A DNA stretch of 64,000 nt from Heliocidaris erythrogramma. Its lineage: Eukaryota; Echinodermata; Echinoidea; Camarodonta; Echinometridae. Positions 35,301-47,800 of this stretch are shown piece after piece. Made by a program: the position numbers and the translations under genes. Under the pieces are notes generated by a model. The model searched no databases, was not told the origin of the DNA, and saw only the letters and a list, made by a program, of their open reading frames with translations. Location of the stretch: NCBI GenBank assembly GCA_025617745.1, contig CM046855.1, positions 17,081,880 to 17,145,879 of the forward strand, in the 5' to 3' direction. The stretch's first letter is position 1. Every line of letters begins with the position of its first letter.

Positions 35301-38300
35301 TTTTCTTTTCATTTTCAGCATTATAAATAAATATGTTTTTGCATATTTCTTCTGCCACATAGAAACAATCCAAAAAGAAGCCCAAATTATCCCACTTCAC
35401 ATCAATTTCTCTTAGTCCTAACTCCCCCTCTATCTCTATCATAGAGACAACAACAGTTATAATAGCTGTTTTTCTTACTAACCAACTAGCTCCATATCGT
35501 TATCTTTTTAACCTTCTTTTCTAATGTTCTACTCTCTCTCTCTCTTTCTCTCTCTCTCTGACTATCAGTGCCCACTCTCTCTATCTCACCCTCTCTCTAA
35601 ACTTTCTACCATCACTCCATCTCTTCCTCCTGACTCTCTCTCTCTCATTACCGCCAATTTCCTCTCCACCGCCCCCACTCTATCATCCTCTCCTTCCATC
35701 TCTCTTCCCGTTTTTAAAAGACACAGTCCACTGACGAGATGAAAACACTGGATGTTTTCACTGACAATAATCCTCGGAATATTTCTTATGTCTGTTGCTT
35801 GCGGCATCTCCAATATTTACAACTCTGGCCCAGCGGCCGCACTCCGCTAAGGAACCCGCGTTGGAGCACTGCAACATTATTCTTTCAAACTACGCATTAC
35901 CTACGTATTTTACACCTTTTTGCTACTGGGGATTCAGGGGTGCGGTATCGCTGTATTAGATTGTGCCATTATAAGGAAGACCAACTTTCCACACTACATC
36001 CAATACATTTTTTGACCCAATTACGCTCTTCCACGGCACAGTTTACGTCTAATGATGAAATTTAATCGTATTATTTGTTCAGTGTTCTCATGAAAATAAT
36101 TCGGCCTCGAATGAAACGCGACACGAATACTTTCACTCCGTGGTGATGGGGTCGCTTACAAATGAAAAAAGCAATTTGTGGGACTAAACTGATTTACCAA
36201 GCACATTAAAGCCTTCCTAACTCCCTTTCAATTTAAACAATTAAGTTACAAGGTGATTGATTCTCTGGATGAGGCTTGGGCGAAAAACCCCGGCATCTAA
36301 AGACTATCTAAGGATCAGGCAAGGAAAATGGTATTTCTAGATTCAACTTCTTTTCTTAAAAATTTGTTACAAATATATACTTCTATGATCACATTTACCA
36401 GACAATTATAACGTTTTAATGAAAAGAAAATTAGAAACAAATTTTCTTTCATCTCATATTCTCTTGTTTAAAAACAAATGAACATTCAGAAAGACAGACT
36501 GATTTTCAAGTATCATGTAAGTATATATATATATAGTGTTTGTGTGTGTTTCTTAGAAAAGGAACCACAACTTTCTCCAGTAACATTTCGTCAAATAAAC
36601 CTAACTTGATTTATTGTAATACAAAGAAGAAAATTAGGAAACATCATGGAATATCACTTTTTTTTTTGCTATGTGTCTTTATCACTTGTTTTGTTTCTTT
36701 GCATTGTACTTAGTGGAATTACACTTTGCATTCCTTCAGTTATCTGTGCGCAAACTACTTTTGACATCACTCACAAAAAACCTTTCAAAGTTGTTCATGT
36801 TTAACAATATCATTACATATTAGGTATCATATGAAAGAGGATGAACTGAACTTTGACACGAACAATAAGAATTAATCTGGACATAATCACTTTTATAGTA
36901 ATTGATGAGAAAATTTGGGTTTCCTTATTTTTAAAGAAACACACTGTATATAATAGAAGTGTAGCTATAGATCGATATATCCATTATATTCCCCCACAGC
37001 TGTGGGACCACTTGCATACAACGGTACGATTAAACGCAACTCTACATCAAAGTCCTATGATTAAGTGACTCTAATTGGTGGAAAGTCATTTTAAATTCGA
37101 TCACAAATCAGACCCCCCCTCTTGCACTTTGAGGATACTGATCATTTTTGGTCTGACAACATTTCGTCTCAATATTTTGGCAATAAAAAAAAACTGTAAC
37201 TTTCCAGAAAAAGTAAAAATGTGGACATATTTTGTTTGAGAAACCCCTAATATATCTTATATCAAATTAAACAAAAATTGATTACAAAAATACACATCCA
37301 CACATCTTGCAATTCTTGGTCATCGATACATACTGAAGCAAAGACCACTGCATTGTAAAAGTTTGGGCCCATGACATTTAGAAAAGGTGAAAACAATAAA
37401 ATGGATCTTGAAAATTGAAAGTCCCAAAGAGAAGAAATTACGGCCGTCAATATTATTGCAAAGATAGATATGTCGGCGTCCATTCCTTGATCTGCCTGAT
37501 AAAATAGATATAATGTTATCAGACTGATTAGCTAGCACTTAATACCTCTAAATCAATGGGATTATCTTTATATTTCCGTCAAAGCTAGTTACGGGTTGGC
37601 AGCTAAATTGAGATGACACTTCGGGCCGGCCAAGACGGAATGGAGTTCTGTCTGTTGGCAATGCATCACTGTTGATTATGTCTCCGTTCAAAATAACTCC
37701 CTGAGGTAAATATTGTCAATGCTGCGAACTGACAGGATCGTTTCTGGTCTTCGAGAAAGACCCCGTGGTCCTGATAACATTTCGTCATATCATATCTCAT
37801 ATTTCTTGAACCAAGGCAAAGTTCATGTATGTTGCCTGTGTCCGCGGGGGCACTCGTTTTCCGAAGGTTCATTATTCCGAAACACAAATTTCCCATACCA
37901 GGGGGTTCATAATTCCGAAAAATGATGTAGGGTTCTATTGCATTTTAGGAATTACGAATCGTATTTCATTTTCGGAATTGCGAACCTTATTTTATTTTCG
38001 GAATTATGAACCTTTGGAAAAAAGACAGGTAACCGTGTCCACAGCGCGCCCGGTGTCCGCTGTCCCCGGCCTACCTCCCTATATTCCCCTTTGGAAAATT
38101 ACTTCAATTGAATTAGAAATGACAGTAATGACTGACGTTATCAAAAAGAATGTCCAGAGGGAAAGTTTTGATATTTTGCACTAGGAAAAATAGATGTATA
38201 GGTATATCTTTACCACCACGACTGGAATGATGATAAGATGTATTTTCGCCCATCGTTCTTGGAGGATTTATAATACCGGAATCCAATATTGATGCCAGCA

Positions 38301-38844
38301 ATTGAACAGAATGGCTTAGTACTATCAATCCTTCCAAACAACAAAAATAAAGATGGAATTAAGGGATTGCAGCAGTCGTATTAAATGTAACAGAGGCATT
38401 TCTCATCACAGATATGCCAACACTCCTGTTACATTAATGTACAAAGAAAAGAGAGAAACAATATCGTGCGCTATCATCCTGAACATGAGTTTTCTTAACG
38501 CTGGTCTTAATTGGATACCATGTCCTAGAGTGTTTGGAGCGGGAAGACTAGAATTTATTCCATGATGATTGAATATCTCCCACTGTAAATATCGTTTAGG
38601 GGAAGATCAGAAGGGAGTAAGACTTACAGCTCCTCGAGCTGGATAAATAATCCCATTCGTCAGGGAACGAACGGCTGAAGGTTTTAAACTCCTGTGACAT
38701 TTTCGGCGTGTTTTCCAACGCCGCCAGGGTGGAACAACTCGCAGACGTTTTCGATGGGTGGAGAGGAATAAATGAAAGAAGGGCGGGGGCGAGGGAATAA
38801 GAGAAGAAGAATGAATGAAAAGGAGAGGTTAAGACCAAAAGGGG

Positions 38845-38889
<45 letters not shown>

Positions 38890-41800
38890 ATAAAAAGAGA
38901 AATAGAATGAGATGGAGAGGGATGTAGGTCATGGTGAGAGTGAACTTTACATGTAACTTGGAATAATGAAAGAGTCTATAGTCACAGAAGACGAAATAAA
39001 GGAGTAAAAAAGGAGGCCTGTGTAACGATTCGACTACAACTGCATATTGAAAGAAATAAAAATTTTAGAGTGTTAAAATAAAAGTATACACATTTTTGTC
39101 TTTCCGACTGCGACTGCGAATAGTCATATGAAGGGTTTAATCAAAAGTGGAGAGTAATCTACTCCTTGAAATCGGAAAAAGTCCCAAATCAACTTCAAAT
39201 AAGATAGTCGTATACCCCGGACATTATCCTTATTTGAAAGCTGTGGGATTCCCCTTGTTTTATAGCAAGGCGGAATATTTGACAATTTTCGTCTTTTACG
39301 ACTAATCCCAATCACCAATTTCCCGAATTTCGGCACAATAATGTTATATTGGACCAGTAGCTAGCATCATGAGGGGGGAGGGTGGGGGGCACTTGTCTTG
39401 CTGGGCAGATGAAATGCGAATTTATAAGGTCATCGATTATCACAACTAGTAAGGGAAGTGGAAGGGGCAGGGGTCCCATCATTTTCTTTTCACGTTCCTT
39501 TTCTATTTCGTTTCCCCCTCTTTTTTCTTTGTTGTTTTGTTTTTTTCTCCAATCGACGTTGCTACGCCACTGACGGGATTGAACAGCATCCTTAAAATTT
39601 CAAATATGATGACTTTCTAACAAAGCAAAAAATGAATACAAAGCAGAACATTATCTAATATGTAAGAATACTTCATTTAAAGTGATTTGTTAACTTTGTA
39701 CAAGACAAATATCAAAATTCAACAACTTATTAAATCAAGCCTCCACAAAGTTACCGAATCCCTTTAAGTCGAAATGAATCGAATCGAATTTGATTGGCAA
39801 AAGCATTACCTTCCGATTGGAAAATTGTGGCTTATTAGAATTGTATGTCACTTGAAAGAACAAGATGTTAAATCTAATGTATATACACCAAAGCAAAATC
39901 GACACTTGCATATATACATATCATTTTTTTTAAGAAGAAGTCATTTCCAAATATGTCATTAATTACATTTGAGAATACCAACCATATATACTTTCCGGTA
40001 ATCAATTTATACGTTTTCTTTACATAGAATATATTTGTTATTACAATTTCATCCATATACCTTGCTTTGAAAACAATTTAGATTATTCCAAGCCAACGAG
40101 AATAAAGAAAATACAAGAGAATAGATCCTTCTCGCCGCGAAGTGATTAATGCTTCCGATTTAGCCTGAAGTGCTCAAACAAGCCTCATGATATGAAATGA
40201 ATCAGATCTACTTTCATCCAATCGATACTTGGCTTTCCAGGGGCTATCCTGATATTTTTGTCATTACGTACCACTGCGAGAGAACATGTCATCGATGAAG
40301 ACGAGGAAAATATTCCATTAAAATCTTTGCTCTCGTGTCGACGAATATCCCCGAGGCTAAAAAGTCCCTTGAAGGGACACGAAGTCGATTCGTTTTGATT
40401 GAATTTTGGGGGGTAAATGTATTCATAAAATTTGAAATTATCGATACACTTCGATTGCTGTTTGATGCAAGACTAAGTTTGTGCTTGTGGTTCGGGGAAA
40501 GGGAATCATGAGAAACTGCATAGCGTAATAATTTTCCTTGTCTAATATTACAAGGTTATAAACTTTACCATACCTAGGTTCTTTATGTTCTCGCCATCGA
40601 TGCTATATCCCACCTCTCGGGCTTATGTGTACATATGATAGACTTCTCGACATCTTTGAGTTTTATCTTCGTCTGTAATGCCCTCTTGGAAACAATTTTA
40701 AGGAAAATTGGAAACAATTTCAGAGCAGGGGTGTACCCAAAATATGGTTAAACCTTACACGCCATCCCACAGGGGGTATACAATCAACACAACTTGCAAA
40801 GGATCTCCATCATGATCATGAGAAGCTGACCAGATACATAACGCCCCCTCCCCTGATCTCGCAAAGGATTCTAGCTGCCACAACCCGGTTCATCAATTTC
40901 TTGATACGCCATATACATCGAACACTTTCTTAATAGACTGAAAAAGTTTAGATATTAGTTGGTATCATCAGCTAAAAATTCGGTTCCCAGTCAGTTGACT
41001 TCAAAATATAATTTGACCTGCACATACTTGCATATTGGTTGTAATGAAAATATAACAGTTTAAAAAATCTTACTAGAGCCATTCTCCGTTATGTGACACA
41101 ATCGTTCAACTAATGCACACATGATATTACTATAGCTTCAGCAAAATGAACGAACGATACGTCTACCACTTTCATGTGCAGTATCTCGTAAACATGATCC
41201 CAAAACGTATCCTTCTCCTAGTGTTGTGATAATCATAAATAAACAGCAGATTCTTTTTTTGTTGTATTATTAACAAGTTTACCATAATAAGTACTTTGTA
41301 AAGTTCTTTATCATGTTTATTGTGATTTATTCCACATTTAAAACGTGCTCAGATTTCTTATTGCTCAAACACTTTGGTCAATACAACTTCATTCAAATGC
41401 ACTTTTAGCCTGCTATATTTCCAACATAATTATATAACATCATGGAAAATGCATGGAACGGCATGGAAACCGCAAGTAAGACTCATGTTTACAAGAAAGA
41501 ATAAGCATGTCATTTTTTGACGGATATGTCGTTTTATGGGATCTAGACCAAGTGACGTGGATACAAGACTCATGCAGCAAGACGAATTAATGAAAGGTAC
41601 ATTTGAACTGAAATATCACGTTCATTTGTAATATCCAGTGGCCTCAAAAGTGCGTCAGTAAGGCCTGTTACATCCAATTTGTCTGCCTCTATTGCCAGAT
41701 GATTACTTTGTTTCTACACACCGTCTCAAAAGAAAGTTACTTCGCCGAGATCAAAGGCTTGTAGTAAGTTTCTATTTATAGTTGATTTTACTATTTTTCG

Positions 41801-44800
41801 TCAACATGGTCAAAGACCACGACTTTTTAAGTACGTCAATGCAGCTGGCAAATTTTTAGATATAGTATGATTTCACGTGATCTTCACTTTATTTCTTAGA
41901 AAAGGAAAGAACTTTGTGACATTTGCACACCTCTCATTTAATACGCCCACCCATTCATGTTAACGACATTTTGGAGATCCAAACATATTCATACGAAGAA
42001 ATTCTCTTCTTTGTTTACAATTGCAATTTCATTAAATATTGAATTGGATGAAAATTTGTATCATGGTTTTCGACTGCTTGTGAGCTGAGTATAATGTTTC
42101 CATTATTGTTCTTGTTTGAGCGGAGTGTACTGTCTTCTTCAATATCTCTTTACGAGACAACTAGGAGACTGTCCATAATGTTACGTGCACACGACATATG
42201 AAAAAATCTTCACAATTAAAGTATAGATGACTTGGATTAAATGCTAAATATGAAGGTTATTTTCAAACAACGATATCGATAAATTGTGCAAGTTATTCCT
42301 CGACAATGAGACAGAATGGTGCAAAATAATTTTCAGCCATCTTTTACATCTAGTTATACGACCCTGACAGTTTTCAAACACTGATGACATATTTTTGCTT
42401 GAACGAATAGGGGGATAAATCAAAGGCTTCCACAATAGACAGACCAATACACATTTGGACATAAAATACTTATTTATAAATAAAATTATAATCGTCTTAA
42501 TTTCCAAAACTACCTTTTACAAAAATAATCCGAATTAATCTTTAAGAACAATAAGATATCTATAGAAAAAAGAAATATGTCCGATTAGTAATATACGTTG
42601 ATATTTCAAAAAATAAATGTGACTCAATAAGCTGATGCACAAGATATCAACGTAATTTTTCAGCGAATCTCTCTATGTGGCTTGATCGCACTTAACCGTA
42701 ACTCTAAAATTTGGATACACAATTTTTTTAAAGCAAACTGACTAATGCTTTTGTGTTTTAAAGAAATGATTCTCCAGTTGACGTATTTGCCTATTAAGCA
42801 GCAGACGTTTGAAGAAAAGAACAGAAAAACGCTTCGTATTCAATCAGGTTTCTTAGATGTCCATCAAACGAAGAAGAAAAGAAGACATGTTTGTCGACTA
42901 TGCATTCATTCTACTGACATGGTAATTCCATGAGCCAGCCGGGTTTTGTTTATGTGTGCAGGCGTTTAGTTGTGTACACTGATTGATCTGTAGCACGCCA
43001 ATATAGTCATCATATACATCTCACGAATGTCGCGTTAAATGCAATCACGAGTCGATAAAGCCAGAAGGTCGTTAATTCATATGCCTCAATATAGAGGTAA
43101 CGTCTTTCTGGTTCTCAGCAGACGACCTGGCCTTTTTATAAGAGAATGCGTGATATTTCAATTCATACATTGCAGTACATTTCATCACGCTACATTAATG
43201 TTATAGGTCTACCAAATGGTAACCATTATGAAAACCTCTCCAACAATATTTCAATCAAGAGCTTGGAAAGAAAATGATTCAATTATTAATATAGACAAAA
43301 ACTAAGACAACAAAAACGTTTTCATAGAAATCTCTTGAAAGCGCTTCCCCATTTACACCTGATAAACAAGTAGGTCAAGGAAATATGGGCCCCCTCCCGC
43401 CTCAACTAAATACCGAGCACACACATCCAACAGACTTCTTAGATTAAAATTGGCTCGTTGAGGAGCAGATAACATTTCATTCAAGATATCGATTTCCTAA
43501 TGCCTCTTTTTAAAATCTCCAATATTACATGAGTTTGTTTATCGTATGGGATAACACGTGTGCCTCACGGCTTTAATTGTACATCAATATCTCATGGATT
43601 GAACGTATACGATAGCTTGATAATGATACGAGTGCATGCCATCGGTTACGTGAACGTTTCATGGCTTTTTTAAAATGATGGTAAAAAATGGGGGTTGGGC
43701 CCGGGGGGGGGGGGGATCTTTGCGATTTCACTTCGGAGTCTAATGGGTTGTCGGAATGAAAGAAACTTGAAATAAATGGTAAGCTCTCAAGGAATGTTTT
43801 AGTGGACTAAAAATAAATGCTATGTCAGGAGAAGAAAATTGAAGACAATAAAAAAAAATCATCAGGAGTGTGAGCTACACGAGGACATGGAAAAGAGTGA
43901 AATCCGAGAATACGAACGAGATAGATATTAAAATGAAGATCGAATGAAAGAATGCATACGAAGGGAAACTAAAAGACAGGGTTGCAGACTGGCGGGAATG
44001 AGGGGTGACACCAAGAAACCGTACATGGCAAACAAAAATATTTGAGAGAGAAAGAAAAAGACAGAGAGAGAGAGAGAGAGAAAGGGAAAGAGAAAAAGAA
44101 GCAGAGAAATTGAGCAGCAAAAAAAGAAAGAAAGAAAAAAAGAAAGAAAGACGGGTGGGATAGAAAACTTTAGAGATAGATAGAGAGAGAGAGACGGAAA
44201 CTACGTGATGATGAACGAATAAAATATTTCAGAAATAGGAATGCCTGATATATTGACAATGTAATCAATATAGCATGGAATATGAGTGCGAGGAGACGTA
44301 ATGGTGTGAAGCAGGTCCTCTATAACAGTACATTTCACGATGAGTATGCTTGGTGGCGAAAAATCAATTAAAACTTTTTGCAAAACAAGAAATCATCGAA
44401 GTTGAACGTTCGAATACCGAATAAAAACATGCTTTCTTGCACGTAACAGGACCCATTAACATAAATGACTTGTTTTCCATGGAAAAAGACAAGGACATAA
44501 AAAGGATAAATAAAAAATAGTGCATGTATATGTAGGACAAAAGCACGAAATCATGTCAGTTGAAATTTGAAAAAGAATAAATATATTTAAAGAGAAGAAA
44601 ATAGTTATTCGTATGATCACTCATCATCTTCGCAAGGGACTCTGGCTATCTTGAGGAGGGCTTGGGCATGGGAGTTTTCAAAGAAGGGCCAGTGGATAGT
44701 TCGGCTTAAGGGCCGGTCAGTTTTTCGGTCGGAGGGCCGGGTGATTAAACAATATGAGCAAGCTGGTCGCCCCCAAACCCCCACTCCGCCCCTCGACAAA

Positions 44801-47800
44801 CACAAATAGAATGGTAATGGCAATGACCTGTCGTCTTGTAAACCCCGCCTGACATGCGAGCGTGCATACCACGCGTCTTGCATACTCACCGAGCACGGAC
44901 GTGGTATCCCCTATGGGCGGCATGCTGTCGGCGACTAGCTGCTGGAAGAGTATCATGGCGAGGAGATTGCTAATTGCTAACGTCACCTTCTCACCAGAGT
45001 CTGGATGGGACCAGAATGTGAGAGCCATTAGCATGGTGAGGAGAACGGATGGGACGACGACCACCTTGGTGAAGAACGCCGACTCTCCTGTCAAAAGCAA
45101 GCGTAATTATCTTTAGAGTCAACTAAGAATCGGCGTTGGTAGAATACATTCTTTAAAAACTTAAATTACTTACATGTCCTCCCACTTTTTTCTTTCCTTT
45201 TCCTTTTCTTTCCCCATTTCCTAGGAGTATTACCATTCATGCTTGTTTATACAATTCGATGTCTTATTCAGTTACTTACCATTTTTTCATTTAAGATTAA
45301 ACCGTCAAACCATAATGTCAAATGTGCAGCACAATAGTAGTGAATTGATGGTATAATAGTTTTAATATCAACTGAATACAACCTAAATGTGTTTTAAGTG
45401 GGGAATTTTTTAAAATGTATATATATATAGTTTACTTCTTAATGTATTATATTCTGCAATATGTCTTTCATTTGTGTTATACAGTCTTGTACATTGTTCC
45501 TAAAAAAACCAACAAGTACCCTGGACTTTATGTATTTCCCTTTGTTTTATGAATATGAATAAAGGTGATGTTGAATAAAACTTTACAAATCGATGTTTTG
45601 ATATTTCCTCTCAAAAAAAGGAAATAAAAATCAGCATGAAATGTCGACAAAGCAACATGATCAGTTTACTATAAAGAGCGACATCTTTGCATGGTGTTAT
45701 GTTAGAAACATTCAGGGATCCGATTGATAACGATACTCCAATCAATTTCCATTTCCTACAAAAAAGTTTGAGATATATTATTTGACACTCTTGATAGAAG
45801 TGACTATTTTAGTTATGACCCCACAAAATATGTCTCCGGATGAACAATGCAACAAATGAAGAATAACGAGGTGAACCAAGAGGTGTAAAATGAGAGAATT
45901 AAGAATAAAGACAAATAAATAAATTTATTGAAAAATTATATTACTTAGCAAAAAGATATGGTAATAATAAACGAAAATCAGGTAGGAAATTAGCTTGGTA
46001 ATTAGTGCTTTCTATTCACCTTTATACCGCAAAGCTGTTTGAAAGAAAAGTCATGGTGTGCAGAAAATACATTCCTTTCATCCATAAAAATTGATATCTT
46101 ACAAAACTCTGTTTGTACGACCATGGAGTCGCAAGGTCGTTCATTGTCTGTTGAATGTCCTTCTCGTGTTCGCACCGGGATCAGAACATGAGTACTCAAG
46201 TTCGGATAAATATTTCCAGAGGAAGAGAAGTCTCCCTCGGTAAGCGAAAATCGTGTTTGGAAATAACATGTTCATATCTTATCTAGATAGCAAGCAACAA
46301 ACGCCAATATGAACTGCGGGCGTCTTTTTCTTAATTCAAAACACGCCTTTTCTTCCTTATCATCGGTGCGATGAAGGAGTGGTTTAATATGAAAATCTGC
46401 AAGAAACAAAATACACTGATTTGCTATATCTTTTAAAGAAAATGACAGTATAAAGGACACATGGGTGTTTCTATCTTATCTAGACTAAATACTACCTGTC
46501 TTAGTAGATTTGAGGTACATGTAAACTGTCTCTTTTTCAATATTCGAAAGTTGAAACATGCATATGACACGTGCAATCACCACACTTTGTATTTTAGGAA
46601 AAAAAGGGAACATTCTTGAAGCTTATGTTTGCATATTTTTCTTCGGGACTTACTTCTGAGTCGGAGCGTGTATTTAATTTCCGTGAAGTTGTGCGGGCAG
46701 CAGACGTAGAACGGGCGAAGATTTTTGGCGGTAAACGATTCCAGTGTCCAAACTCCGTTTTTGGCAAATATATCGTCTGACGTGTCATCGGGGACTTCAA
46801 AGGTATGGAATTCAACCTGGAACGACAACAGTACAGGCGAGTCAATTGAAATGGTAGGGGAAAGATCTTTCCGTGAACATTTGGCAAATATAAAAAGAAA
46901 TCAATATGTGGGTGAAGATTTTTGTGTGAATCGTAGAGATTCAAACTTGCTTTCCATGAATGTAATCCATCGTATTGAATTTAGAGTACAAATCCCGAAG
47001 TACTAATCTTGCACTGTGGGAGAGCGTCTAGCAGAGTTGTCAATGATTGTTCTTTTGTCGTATGATATCATTGAGATAGCACTGACAAATAGTATAGAAA
47101 TATAAGTAAGATAAATAGTTTTAACATGTTAAACATGTCAGTTAAAGAGATAACAATCTCATAAAAAAGTTAGCACAATAAAAAACGAGGAAGACGAAAG
47201 AGAGATATGTTGCGAAAGGAAAGAGAGAGAGAGAGAGAGAGACAGAAAGTATTGAAAAACGAGTGGCGTATCAAGACCTTTGCTGGGGGGGGGGGGGGGG
47301 GGGGGTGAAAATATCAGAGGCAATGGTGATCCATGTATTACGTCTAAAAATCACTTTTCCGGGCTTATGTTATTGCTTGGGAGAAGGGACAAACAGACCG
47401 TTCATTTATCACTTCCTTTTTTCATCCGTAAATATTTATTTCGAAATATCATTGATTCTTTTACATAATTGTAGTAAATTTGCAAGCGAGCAAGTGGACG
47501 AAAAATCGGCCACTTTCCTATCTCGCTTTTTTCGGGGGGGGGGGGGGGGGGGGCTATTAAATGTCCCATGCCACCCATTAGATATGCCAATGGGGAAAAT
47601 GTCCACAGATTAAATACAAGATAAATGTAAACAAATCTTTCGGCATATTACTCCCAGTGTTAAAGATCGTATGCTCGATCTATAATGAAAAACACAAGTA
47701 TAAGTAATATGCCGAAAGATTTGTTTACAAATTAAAAATTCCTCCCCAGTCAAGCTTCTTCGTTTACTAACCATTGTTCCACGGCGGACCGTTTGAATAT

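Larger units (their letters stand above)
28271..44889 (-). other. 16.6-kb channel intron between TM1-TM2 and TM3 exons
   Basis: Besides TM3-exon relics, it holds nested LINE/SINE insertions, several MITEs, the 32.4-kb inverted-arm element, CT-rich tracts at 35.15-35.74 kb and GA-rich tracts at 38.84-38.88 and 44.05-44.20 kb. Stretches 36.0-37.8 kb and 39.8-43.6 kb are AT-rich with nothing recognised. Confidence 0.6.

Noticed and set aside
38628-38760. - strand open stretch (KMSQEFKTFSRSFPDEWDYL) ending in gtaagt
   Set aside because: No acceptor of quality, no homology to the channel, and phase gives no reason to insert it between TM2 and TM3 exons. A gene fragment cannot be excluded.
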